Source of the DNA: Actinoplanes oryzae
GTDB lineage: Bacteria; Actinomycetota; Actinomycetes; Mycobacteriales; Micromonosporaceae
Assembly: GCF_030757795.1 (NCBI RefSeq)
Contig: NZ_JAUQWH010000066.1
Location: 1 to 44,385, forward strand
Direction of reading: 5' to 3'
Length of the DNA stretch: 44,385 nucleotides
Under the pieces are notes generated by a model, which was not told where the DNA came from, ran no database searches, and worked only from the letters and a program-made list of their open reading frames with translations. This document shows positions 34,410 to 42,137 of this stretch, one piece after another (within the stretch, counting starts at the first letter, position 1; the number at the start of each line of letters is the position of its first letter). Position numbers and translations under genes: made by a program.

Positions 34410-35011
34410 GACCGCCGCCGCTCGGCCAGCCGGTCGATCAGCTCGCGCGCGAACAGGTGCGCGTGCATGCCGGTCCGCCCGGTCACCAGGTCGTCGCCGT
34501 CGCTCACCACGTCGGCGTCGACGTACTCGGCACCCATGTTGCGGATGTCGCCGACCAGGTTGTTGTGGCAGACCACCTTGCGCCCGCGGATGGTCTCGGG
34601 AATCGGCGCCAGCAGCCAGAAGCCGTGGCAGATGACGCCCTTGAGGATGCCCGGCTCGGCGAACGCCCGGCGGACCAGGTCGACCGCCGGCGCCAGCCTG
34701 CCGACGTCCTCGGTGTAGCGCAGCCGGTCGGAGACCATGCCGGAGGGCACGATCACCGCGTCGTACGACCGCAGCTCGTCGTCGCTGATCCCCTCGACGC
34801 TCTCCGAGGCGGTGAACGGCGCCCGCCACTCGTGGCCGCTGAAGGTGATCGACTCCTGGCCCCAGAGCCGGGTCAGGAAGTGCACCTCGGCGCCCTCCTC
34901 GGCGAACCGGCGCTGGTAGTAGTGGATCTCGGGCTCGAAGAAGTCGCTCTCCACGAGGACCGCGATCTTCGCGCCGTCCAGCGGCCCGGATCGCAGGGTG
35001 ATGTCAGGCAT
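34406..35011 (-). CDS. DJ-1/PfpI family protein
   Basis: 201 aa. DJ-1/PfpI fold: KIAVLVESDFFEPEIHYY with the conserved Glu, YDAVIVPSGMVSD, and the nucleophile elbow GVICHGFWLLA with Cys followed by His, typical of PfpI/YhbO-type proteins. Possible roles: glyoxalase III or protein deglycase-like, hydratase, or isonitrile-hydratase-like chemistry on a small metabolite. AGGAGGGG precedes ATG 35011, which overlaps the GMC gene end by 8 bp. Second of two DJ-1/PfpI proteins in this operon. Confidence 0.9.
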   Translation of the reverse strand: MPDITLRSGPLDGAKIAVLVESDFFEPEIHYYQRRFAEEGAEVHFLTRLWGQESITFSGHEWRAPFTASESVEGISDDELRSYDAVIVPSGMVSDRLRYTEDVGRLAPAVDLVRRAFAEPGILKGVICHGFWLLAPIPETIRGRKVVCHNNLVGDIRNMGAEYVDADVVSDGDDLVTGRTGMHAHLFARELIDRLAERRRS

Positions 35012-36551
35012 GCTGCCCCTCCTTGATGAGGTCCGCCGCCCGCTCGGCGATCGCGGCGATGGCGGCGTGGCAGTTGCCCGACGGGACGGCCGGCATCACG
35101 CTGGCGTCCACGACGCGCAGGCCGGCGACGCCGCGCACCTTGAGCTCCGGGTCCACCACCGCGAGGTCGTCGACGCCGATCCGGCACGAGCCGGCCTGGT
35201 GGTGATAGCAGTCGGCGCGCTCCCGGACGAACTGCTCGATCTCCCGGTCGGTGCGGACCTCGGCGCCCGGCAGCAGCTCGCCCTTGAGGAACGGCTTGAA
35301 GGCCGGCGCGGCGAAGATGTCGCGGGACAGCTTGACCGCCTCGACCATCCGCGTCACGTCCGAGCGGTCGCCCAGGTAGTTCGGGTCGATCAGCGGGGCG
35401 GCGAACGGGTCGGCCGAGGCCAGCCGCACGCTGCCGCGCGAGTTCGGCCGGACCACGCCGGGCAGGATCGACACCGCGTTCGGGTGGCTCTGCCCGACGA
35501 TGATGTCGAACGGCACGTGCACGAAGGCCAGCTGCAGGTCGGGTGCGATCAGCCCCGGCTGCGACCGGGTGAAGACGGCGGCCTCGGAGAGGTTCTGCCG
35601 GCCCGGCGCCACCGGGTCGGCCGTCTCGGCGATGAGGCCGGTGAGCACGTGGTTGTGGAAGTTCTCCCCGACGCCGGGCAGCTCGCTCTTCACCTCGATG
35701 CCGTGCTGCCGCAGGAGGGGAGCCGGGCCGATGCCCGAGAGCTGCAGCAGCTTCGGCGACTCGATGGCACCGAGGCAGACCAGCACCTCACGGGTAGCGC
35801 GGACGCGATGGTCACCGGGCTCCCGCGCGTCGGTGCCGAGCGTGCGCCCCTCGCCCTCCGCCGCGACGGGCGCCTGCTGCCGATAGTCGACGCCGACGCA
35901 CTTCCCGTGCTCCACGACGAGCTTCGCCGCGTACGCGTCGGTGCGTACGGTGAGGTTCGGCCGGTCCAGCGCCGGTTCCAGGTACGAGCGCAGCGCCCCG
36001 CGCCGCTCCCCGTCCCGCACGTTGACGTGGTGCCAGCCCGCGCCGATCATCTGCGGCCCGTTGAAGTCGCCGGTCCGCGGGTGCCCGGCCTCCTCGGCGG
36101 CGTCGAGGAACACGCGCGACATCAGGTTCGCGTCCGGCTCCGCGGGCGTCACCGTCTGGGTGGCCTCCAGCTTGGCGAAATACGGGAGCAGGTCCGCGTA
36201 CGCCCAGCCGGCCGCACCCTGATAGGCCCAGTTGTCGAAGTCCGAGGCGTGCCCCCGGATGTGCATCATGATGTAGAGGTTGCTGCTGCCGCCGGGCAGC
36301 TTGCCCCGCGGCTCGTAGACGACGCGCCCGTTGAGCCCCGGCTGCGGCACCGTGCGGTAGCCCCAGTCGACGCGGCTGCCCAGCAGCGTGAACCACAGCG
36401 GCGCCCGGTCCACGGCCGCCGGGACGAAACTGCCGCCGGCCTCGAGCACGAGCACCCGCACGTCCGGGTCCTCGCTGAGCCGGGCGGCCAGCACCGATCC
36501 CGCCGTGCCGGCGCCGACCACGACGTAGTCGTACTCCTCGGCGGCGCTCAT
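35004..36551 (-). CDS. GMC family oxidoreductase
   Basis: 515 aa. ADP-binding YVVVGAGTAGSVLAARLSED, GMC signature GKLPGGSSNLYIMMHIRG, second signature GAIESPKLLQLSGIGP, active-site His in YHHQAGSCRIG and the SGNCHAAIAAIAERAADLI C-terminus. Choline dehydrogenase/alcohol oxidase-like flavoprotein that oxidises an alcohol. Relatives usually have GNTNAP or GNPNAP at the final catalytic position; here it is GNCHAA, so a His occupies the Asn/His site. Its ATG overlaps the SnoaL gene stop by 4 bp; the operon location beside a ThDP carboligase suggests it oxidises an acyloin or related alcohol. Confidence 0.92.
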   Translation of the reverse strand: MSAAEEYDYVVVGAGTAGSVLAARLSEDPDVRVLVLEAGGSFVPAAVDRAPLWFTLLGSRVDWGYRTVPQPGLNGRVVYEPRGKLPGGSSNLYIMMHIRGHASDFDNWAYQGAAGWAYADLLPYFAKLEATQTVTPAEPDANLMSRVFLDAAEEAGHPRTGDFNGPQMIGAGWHHVNVRDGERRGALRSYLEPALDRPNLTVRTDAYAAKLVVEHGKCVGVDYRQQAPVAAEGEGRTLGTDAREPGDHRVRATREVLVCLGAIESPKLLQLSGIGPAPLLRQHGIEVKSELPGVGENFHNHVLTGLIAETADPVAPGRQNLSEAAVFTRSQPGLIAPDLQLAFVHVPFDIIVGQSHPNAVSILPGVVRPNSRGSVRLASADPFAAPLIDPNYLGDRSDVTRMVEAVKLSRDIFAAPAFKPFLKGELLPGAEVRTDREIEQFVRERADCYHHQAGSCRIGVDDLAVVDPELKVRGVAGLRVVDASVMPAVPSGNCHAAIAAIAERAADLIKEGQHA

Positions 36552-36922
36552 GCCGGCGCCAGCGCGGTCGTGAACGGCACCGTGTCGTGGAAGTTCGCCA
36601 TGTACGTGATCTGCCCGCCGGTCACCCGGAAGTAGTTCACGACGTCGGCCTCGACCCGGCCGCCCCCGCTCGTGGTCGCGCTGATGTGCGAGACCACCGC
36701 GGCCTGCTCGCCGTCCACGACGACGTGCCGCGGGGTGTTGGCGAAGCTCGCGTACATGTCCGGGAAGCCGCGCATCATCTCCCGCAGCGTCTCCCGGCCC
36801 TCGACGTGCCCGGCGAGCTGCTCGTCCATCACCTGGTCGGCGGCGAACAGGTCGCACCACGCGTCCCAGTCGCCGGCGTTGGCGAGCTCGTAGTAGTTGG
36901 TGACGACAGTTCTGACGTCCAT
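36548..36922 (-). CDS. SnoaL-like (NTF2 fold) protein 4
   Basis: 124 aa NTF2-like protein: VTNYYELANAGDWDAWCDLF, MDEQLAGHVEGRETLREMM, HISATTSGGGRVEADVVNYF, and GGQITYMANFHDTVPF. Cone-shaped SnoaL-like fold used by polyketide cyclases, ketosteroid isomerases and many unknown enzymes. ATG at 36922; stop overlaps the GMC gene start. It follows a strong intergenic hairpin that separates it from the previous SnoaL gene. Confidence 0.88.
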   Translation of the reverse strand: MDVRTVVTNYYELANAGDWDAWCDLFAADQVMDEQLAGHVEGRETLREMMRGFPDMYASFANTPRHVVVDGEQAAVVSHISATTSGGGRVEADVVNYFRVTGGQITYMANFHDTVPFTTALAPA

Positions 36923-36941
36923 CTTCTCTTCCCCTCGGCAA

Positions 36942-36969
36942 GGGCCGGCCGGCTCGGGCCGGCCGGCCC
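36942..36969 (-). other. Intra-operon hairpin between two SnoaL genes
   Basis: Perfect 12-bp stem GGGCCGGCCGGC (36942-36953) / GCCGGCCGGCCC (36958-36969) with TCGG loop. No T tract; probably a partial terminator or stability element inside the operon. Confidence 0.7.
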
Positions 36970-36976
36970 AGGTCTC

Positions 36977-37423
36977 TCAGACGCGGGTCGCGTCGGCGGC
37001 CAGCTGGGACCAGAACTGGTTGAACCGCGTGGTCCCGTCGCCGAAGATCGCGCCCCGGCCCTCGACCACCTTGTCGTCGCGCCACCGCAGGACGTGCACG
37101 ACGTCGATCTCCAGGCGGTCGTACGGCGAGGTGCTGCCCTCGCGTGCCGCCGACCGGCTGCCCACGTTGTGCGAGATGTCCGCCGAGAAGCCGTCGCTCA
37201 GCAGGATCGCCGAGCGGGTCATCACGAAGCTGCCGCCGGAGAGCTTGCCGACCTGCTCCATGAAGGAGAAGAAGCCGTCGAGCCCCTCCCACCAGCCGGC
37301 GAGCTGGTGGTTGCCGGGGACCAGCCAGCGCATGTCCTCGGCCCAGTAGCGTTCGATCTCGGTGCGCTCGCCGGTGGCCAGGGCCTGGTAGGCCGCCTCC
37401 ACCAGCTCCGTCGTGACCGCCAT
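36977..37423 (-). CDS. SnoaL-like (NTF2 fold) protein 3
   Basis: 148 aa: ELVEAAYQALATGERTEIERYW, DMRWLVPGNHQLAGWWEGLDG, FVMTRSAILLSDGFSADISHN, and EIDVVHVLRWRDDKVVEG. The pattern PGNHQLAGWWEG corresponds to the SnoaL-like conserved His/Trp region. Starts one base after the stop of SnoaL 2, with which it must be translationally coupled. It is followed by a hairpin. Function unknown. Confidence 0.87.
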   Translation of the reverse strand: MAVTTELVEAAYQALATGERTEIERYWAEDMRWLVPGNHQLAGWWEGLDGFFSFMEQVGKLSGGSFVMTRSAILLSDGFSADISHNVGSRSAAREGSTSPYDRLEIDVVHVLRWRDDKVVEGRGAIFGDGTTRFNQFWSQLAADATRV

Positions 37424-37424
37424 C

Positions 37425-37847
37425 TCAGGCCGCCAGCCGCTCGCCGACGCCCTTGAGCTCGAAGCGCGACCACATGTAGCGGTCCACCCCGTGCTGGTCG
37501 GCCGTGTGCACCTGGACCGCGCGGATCTTCCCGTCCTCGATCCCGTACGAGGTGCAGGTCGGGAAGATGTAGTCCACGCCCTCCGAGGTGCCGTGGCCGG
37601 TGTGCTTCTCCACGACCGTGCCGTCGTCGAGCTCGCCGAAGTGCACGTTGTCCACCTGGATGCCGGCCTTGAACAGGTCGGCGAAGAACGCGATGACCTC
37701 GTCCGCGCCCTTCATCAGCCCGGACAGCGGGTGGTGGCCCGGCATCGCCCAGGTGATCTCGGGGTGGAAGACCTCGGCCCGGATCGCGTCCATGTCGCCC
37801 TTGCCGAAGTAGTCGTACATCTTCAGCACGAGATCGGTGTTGGACAT
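37425..37847 (-). CDS. SnoaL-like (NTF2 fold) protein 2
   Basis: 140 aa: LVLKMYDYFGKGDMDAIRAEV, ITWAMPGHHPLSGLMKGADEV, FGELDDGTVVEKHTGHGTSEG, and IRAVQVHTADQHGVDRYMW. Its PGHHPLSG resembles PGNHQLAG of SnoaL 3, indicating an older duplication between these two. GGAACC-type weak ribosome site before ATG 37847; 29 bp separates it from SnoaL 1. Function unknown, possibly a cyclase, isomerase or dehydratase acting on the ThDP enzyme product. Confidence 0.87.
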   Translation of the reverse strand: MSNTDLVLKMYDYFGKGDMDAIRAEVFHPEITWAMPGHHPLSGLMKGADEVIAFFADLFKAGIQVDNVHFGELDDGTVVEKHTGHGTSEGVDYIFPTCTSYGIEDGKIRAVQVHTADQHGVDRYMWSRFELKGVGERLAA

Positions 37848-37876
37848 GTTGGTTCCCTTCTGACGGGTGGTGCTGT

Positions 37877-38311
37877 TTACAGGGCTGCGGAGCCCGGCAT
37901 GGGCTGCAGGGCGTCCACGATGTAGGTCTTGACCAGCGGCGTCCCGAGCTCGCCCGGGACCACCTCCCAGGTCTGGTACGCGTCGAAGCCGAGCCACCGG
38001 CTCTTCGCGGCCGGCGGGTTCCAGATCGTCGCCTGCCAGTTGACGACGACCTTGACGGTGGCCCGGTCCGGCGCGAAGTCGAGGAACTCGACCGACGTGA
38101 CGGTGTGCACCTCGTCGAAGAACCGGTTGGTGACCGCCTTGTACCAGTCGGCGAACCCGGCGTGGCCCCGGGCGGTGGCCTCCGGGAAGCGCATCTCCAG
38201 CCCCTCGTCGACCAGGCGGGTGAGCGCCTCCTCGAGGGGCACGTGCCGGTCGAGCAGGTCGTACCAGCTCGCCACCGCGGTCCGGACGGTGTCCTGCGTG
38301 AACGTGGTCAT
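37877..38311 (-). CDS. SnoaL-like (NTF2 fold) protein 1
   Basis: 144 aa: RTAVASWYDLLDRHVPLEEAL, LEMRFPEATARGHAGFADWYK, DRATVKVVVNWQATIWNPPA, YQTWEVVPGELGTPLVKTYIV. An NTF2-like domain with a predicted hydrophobic pocket; more distant from the other three. ATG 38311 overlaps the ThDP enzyme stop (ATGA), giving direct coupling. Four NTF2-like proteins in a row is unusual; they may form hetero-oligomers or act sequentially. Confidence 0.85.
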   Translation of the reverse strand: MTTFTQDTVRTAVASWYDLLDRHVPLEEALTRLVDEGLEMRFPEATARGHAGFADWYKAVTNRFFDEVHTVTSVEFLDFAPDRATVKVVVNWQATIWNPPAAKSRWLGFDAYQTWEVVPGELGTPLVKTYIVDALQPMPGSAAL

Positions 38312-39921
38312 GGCGCAACTCCCGGGCGTACGGTGTCGTCGGTGGCGAGGTCGATGAGCAGCGGCCGGGTCGTGGTCAGCAGCCGGTCGACCGCGTCGGC
38401 GACCTGGTCGGGCTTGTCCACGCGGATCCCGTCGGCGCCGAGCGAGGCCGCCAGCGCGGCGAAGTCGATCTCGGGGTGGGACAGGTCGAAGGAGCGCGGG
38501 TAGGGGTGCGCCCCGATGCTCCGCTCGGTCCAGTACTGGTCGATGTTCTCGTTGAGCAGCTCGTACCGGTGGTTGTTGCAGACCACGAAGCCGGCGGCGA
38601 CGCCGTAGCGGGCCGCGGTCCACAGCGCCTGGTACGTGTAGAGGCTCCCGCCGTCGCCGCTGAAGCTGACGACCGTCTTGTCCGGGTGGGCGAGCTTGAT
38701 GCCGACCGCGCCCGGGATGCCGACGCCGAGCGAGCCGCCCCGGGTCAGGAAATAGTGGCCCGGCAGGCTGGGCTGCAGATGCTTGACCACGTACGGCGAC
38801 GCGGTGAGCGCCTCGTCAAAGACCATCAGGTCCTTCGGCGCGCGCCGGGCCAGCTCGGCGAGGAAGACGTCGATGAGCTTGTCCCCCGTGGGCTGCTCCG
38901 GTTCCTGTCTGACCTGTGGCGGGGGAGTGGGAAGGCTGTCGGCGATGGCGGCCAGCGTCAGCTTGGGATCCGCGACCAGGCCCAGCGTGACGGGATGGTT
39001 CTTGGCGATCTCGTACGCGTCCAGGTCGACGTGCACGATCGCCGCGTCCGCCCGGAACGGGCTGGTCAGGTCGGGGAAGACCTCCGGGAAGACGTACGTG
39101 CCGACGATCAGCACCGCGTCCGCCTCCGCGACCGCCGCCCGGCTCACCGGGCCGAACATGTGCCCGAGACCGCCGCGGACGAGCGGGTGCCCGGCCGGCA
39201 TGTGCGCCCCGGAGGAGTCCACGAACCACACGTCGGCGCCGAGCTGCTCCGCGACCCGGGCCAGCTCGGGCTCCGCCCCGGAGACGGCCACGCCGTCGCC
39301 GGCCAGGATCACCGGCCGTTTCGCGGGGGCCAGCAGGGCAGCGGCCCGGGCCACGAGCTCGTCGGCCGGCCGGGTCCGGGTGTCGGGGACGACGGTCGGC
39401 AGCACGGGCTCGTCGTTGAGCGCGTCCAGCACGTCCATCGGCAGCGCGACGAAGACCGGGCCCCGCGGCGGGGTCATCGCGATCTTCACCGCCCGGCGCA
39501 GCACCCGCAGCAGCGAGCGGGAGTCCACCACGCGGGTCGCCCACTTGGTCACCGGCCGGGCCATGCTGACCAGGTCGGCGGCCATCTGCGCGTCCATCGC
39601 GTCGTAGGCGATGCCGGACTCGCCGGCCACCACCACCAGCGGGGTGTGCCCCCGCTTGGACTGGTACATCATGCCGATGCCGTTGCCGAGCCCGACGCCG
39701 CTGTGCAGCTGCAGCACCGCGGGGCCGGCGGTCGCCCGGGCGTAGCCGTCCGCGATCCCGGCCGCGACGGTCTCCTGCAACGTGAGGATGTAATGGAAGT
39801 CCGGAAACTGTTCCAGGGCGTCGAGAAATCCTTGTTCGACGGTGCCCGGATTACCGAACATATGGGTGATGCCGTCGGCGAGGAATTGCTCGATCATCGC
39901 TTCTCTGCCGGGCCTGGCCAT
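38308..39921 (-). CDS. ThDP-dependent enzyme, benzoylformate decarboxylase-like
   Basis: 537 aa three-domain ThDP enzyme. N-terminal PYR domain: GITHMFGNPGTVEQGFLDAL, catalytic Glu in LTLQETVAAGIADGYA, and LHSGVGLGNGIGMMY whose His matches His70 of benzoylformate decarboxylase. Central domain KRPVILAGDGVAVSGAE. PP domain with GDGGSLYTYQALWTAARY and VVCNNHRYELLNENIDQYW, the Mg-ThDP GDG..NN motif. Decarboxylates a 2-oxo acid and/or ligates the resulting aldehyde into an acyloin. ATG 39921 lies 11 bp after the first DJ-1/PfpI gene; an ATG eight codons in is possible. Substrate not deducible. Confidence 0.92.
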   Translation of the reverse strand: MARPGREAMIEQFLADGITHMFGNPGTVEQGFLDALEQFPDFHYILTLQETVAAGIADGYARATAGPAVLQLHSGVGLGNGIGMMYQSKRGHTPLVVVAGESGIAYDAMDAQMAADLVSMARPVTKWATRVVDSRSLLRVLRRAVKIAMTPPRGPVFVALPMDVLDALNDEPVLPTVVPDTRTRPADELVARAAALLAPAKRPVILAGDGVAVSGAEPELARVAEQLGADVWFVDSSGAHMPAGHPLVRGGLGHMFGPVSRAAVAEADAVLIVGTYVFPEVFPDLTSPFRADAAIVHVDLDAYEIAKNHPVTLGLVADPKLTLAAIADSLPTPPPQVRQEPEQPTGDKLIDVFLAELARRAPKDLMVFDEALTASPYVVKHLQPSLPGHYFLTRGGSLGVGIPGAVGIKLAHPDKTVVSFSGDGGSLYTYQALWTAARYGVAAGFVVCNNHRYELLNENIDQYWTERSIGAHPYPRSFDLSHPEIDFAALAASLGADGIRVDKPDQVADAVDRLLTTTRPLLIDLATDDTVRPGVAP

Positions 39922-39932
39922 GCGTGGTCCCC

Positions 39933-40760
39933 TTACCAGCCGTACCGGCGCAGCCCGTCCTCCAGCGCGGCGACGATTTTCTCGCCGGTGCGGAAGGAGT
40001 CGGGCGTGGACCGGCCGGTGACGAACGGATAGTCGACGAGCACGGAGACCTCGTGACCGAAATTGCCGTGGTACTGCCCGTCGGGGCCGGTGGCGTCGCG
40101 CAGGATGTACTCCAGCGGGTACGGCGGCGGCCCCATGGCGAAGTCGGTGCCGAGGAAGCCGGTGCCGTCCTTGTAGTCGTACTCCTTGCAGTGGCCGGTG
40201 ACGTGCTTGCCGGCCAGGATGCTGCGCCGGTGCTCCCAGTCGCGGGCGAAGGCCAGGCACGCGACGCCGTAGCACTCGGCGCCGATCACCTTGTCGGCGC
40301 GCAGGAACGCCAGGATCAGGTCGTGCACCCGGCCATTGTTGGCCAGGTCGACGATGGGACCGCTGCCGCCCACGATGAGCAGGGCGTCGTACTCGGCGAT
40401 CGCGGCGTCCAGGCGCTCGCCGACCTCCAGGTTGTACGCCTCGAGCCTGCGCAGGTAGTCCGGCTCGCTGGTGTACGGCCGCGTGGAGAACCAGCCGGCC
40501 AGGCTGATCGGGTCCGCCAGCCGGTCCGACTCGTCGATCTCCCGGGCCAGCTTGGCGACCTCGGCGCTGACCACGCCGCGGCCCAGGGGCGGGTCCACGA
40601 AGTCCGGGTCGAGGCTCGGCGGCAGGGCCCGGGGCCGGGCACCGGTGGGGGTGGCGAAGACGACGTCGTAGCCCCGCTCGTCGAATCGGGTCAGCGGGCC
40701 CACGAGCTCCTCGCCCCAGTAGCCGTACTCGCTGAGTACGACGAGGATTTTCTTTGTCAC
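39933..40760 (-). CDS. Large DJ-1/PfpI superfamily protein (Hsp31-like)
   Basis: 275 aa. KKILVVLSEYGYWGEELVGPL has the conserved Glu, AIAEYDALLIVGGSGPIVDL the central strand, and GAECYGVACLAFA the nucleophile elbow, with Cys followed by Tyr rather than His. Longer than PfpI and closer to Hsp31/glyoxalase III-sized members, with extra C-terminal sequence (GFLGTDFAMGPPPYPLEYIL). Candidate roles are glyoxalase- or hydratase-like chemistry. GTG 40760 has GGGGAG upstream; longer starts from TTG 40832 are not supported. First gene of the nine-gene operon. Confidence 0.88.
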   Translation of the reverse strand: MTKKILVVLSEYGYWGEELVGPLTRFDERGYDVVFATPTGARPRALPPSLDPDFVDPPLGRGVVSAEVAKLAREIDESDRLADPISLAGWFSTRPYTSEPDYLRRLEAYNLEVGERLDAAIAEYDALLIVGGSGPIVDLANNGRVHDLILAFLRADKVIGAECYGVACLAFARDWEHRRSILAGKHVTGHCKEYDYKDGTGFLGTDFAMGPPPYPLEYILRDATGPDGQYHGNFGHEVSVLVDYPFVTGRSTPDSFRTGEKIVAALEDGLRRYGW

Positions 40761-40802
40761 GATTGACTCTCCCCGTTTCGGCAATTGCTTTCGATGCCAG
40801 CG

Positions 40803-40928
40803 ATCGTGCGTTTCTCGTGAGCCGGGGGTCAATGCGCTCGCCGGCCGCGACGGGGATGCCGCGCGGTCGCCCTCCGCTTTTCGTCAAGTCCCCTTCGGAA
40901 TGCGTGGCATCGCCGTACTACGTCAAGT
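40803..40928 (-). promoter_or_regulatory. Promoter region of the PfpI-ThDP-SnoaL-GMC operon, with two ACTTGACG boxes
   Basis: Minus strand: box ACTTGACGTAGTACGG (40928-40913), box GACTTGACGAAAAGCGG (40890-40874; TTGACG 40887-40882), then TTGACC at 40832-40827, exactly 55 bp after the second box, 18-bp spacer, and CACGAT (40808-40803). The start codon is about 43 bp beyond. Confidence 0.55.
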
Positions 40929-40976
40929 CCGGGCCGGTACTTCACGGGGCAGAGAAATCCGCGGCGTGCTGCCACA

Positions 40977-42137
40977 ATGGCTCGCATGGCGGACCCTCTG
41001 GAAACGCAGGACGAACCGCGCCGTCCGGTGTCGACGTTCGAACTGTTCTTCGATCTTGTCTTCGTCTTCTCCCTGACCCGGGTGACCTCGCTGATCGTCG
41101 AGCACCCCGACGCCGCGGGCGTGCTGCGCGGCGTGCTGATCCTCGCCCTGCTCTGGTGGGCGTGGGGTGCGTACACGTGGCTGACCAACGCCGTGGACAC
41201 GGGCAGCGCGCCGGCCCGCGGTGTCGTGCTCGCCGCGATGGGCGCGATGCTGGTCGTGGCCATCGCGGTGCCCCAGGCGTCCGGCGACAACGCGCTCGCC
41301 TTCGCGCTGGGCTACTTCGTCGTGCGGCTGCTGCACGTCGTGCTGTTCGCCGTGGCGGGCGGCGCCAACCGGGCCGCGATCCTCAAGCTCGCCCCCGGCA
41401 ACCTGGCCGCGTCCCTGCTGCTCATCATCGGCGTCTTCACGCCCGGATCCGTGCAGATCGCGCTCTGGGCGCTGGCCGTGCTCATCGACTACGGCACCCC
41501 GCTGATCACCGGCGTCGGCGGCTTCAACGTGCACGCCGGCCACTTCTACGAGCGGCACGCCCTGTTCATGATCATCGCGCTGGGCGAGTCGATCGTGTCC
41601 GTCGGCACCGGCGTGCTGTCGACCACCGAGGCGGAGATCACGCCGTTGCTGGCGGTGTCCATCCTGCTCGCGGTCGCGGCGATCGGCGGGCTCTGGTGGG
41701 CGTACTTCGACTGGGAGGCGGCCATCACCGAGCACGCGCTGGTCCGCGCGGTCGGCCCGGCCCGCGCCCACCTGGCCCGCGACCTGTTCAGCTATCTGCA
41801 CCTGCCGCTGGTCGCGGCGGTCATCTTCATCGCGGTCGGCCTGGAGACCGTCATGCACCACCCGGAGGACCATCTCCACGGCGTTCCCGCGATCGCCCTC
41901 GGCGGCGGGGCGGCGCTGTTCTTCCTCGGCCTGAGCGCCGTCAGCGGCCGCCGCGGGCACCGGCCCCGGCTCGACCACCTGGTCGTCGCCGCCGCGAGCC
42001 TCGCCCTCATCCCGATCTCCTGGTACGTGCCCGGGGTCGTCGCCCTGGCCCTGCTGGTCGTCGTCCTCACGGCGGTCGCGATCGTGGACCGCAACCTGAG
42101 CCGCGTCGCACCCCGGGAGCCCGTGGTCATTCCCTAA
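40977..42137 (+). CDS. ltrA: Low temperature requirement protein A (LtrA) family membrane protein
   Basis: 386 aa with about ten transmembrane helices. The N-terminal STFELFFDLVFVFSLTRVTSL is the LtrA family signature; HFYERHALFMIIALGESIVSVG and WWAYFDWE are further family motifs with conserved charged residues inside the membrane. Named for a Listeria cold-growth gene; the biochemical role is unknown. Start at 40977 or 40986 (both ATG); no clear ribosome site, so the mRNA may be leaderless or nearly so. Its end overlaps the convergent FAD monooxygenase by 4 bp. Confidence 0.92.
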   Translation: MARMADPLETQDEPRRPVSTFELFFDLVFVFSLTRVTSLIVEHPDAAGVLRGVLILALLWWAWGAYTWLTNAVDTGSAPARGVVLAAMGAMLVVAIAVPQASGDNALAFALGYFVVRLLHVVLFAVAGGANRAAILKLAPGNLAASLLLIIGVFTPGSVQIALWALAVLIDYGTPLITGVGGFNVHAGHFYERHALFMIIALGESIVSVGTGVLSTTEAEITPLLAVSILLAVAAIGGLWWAYFDWEAAITEHALVRAVGPARAHLARDLFSYLHLPLVAAVIFIAVGLETVMHHPEDHLHGVPAIALGGGAALFFLGLSAVSGRRGHRPRLDHLVVAAASLALIPISWYVPGVVALALLVVVLTAVAIVDRNLSRVAPREPVVIP

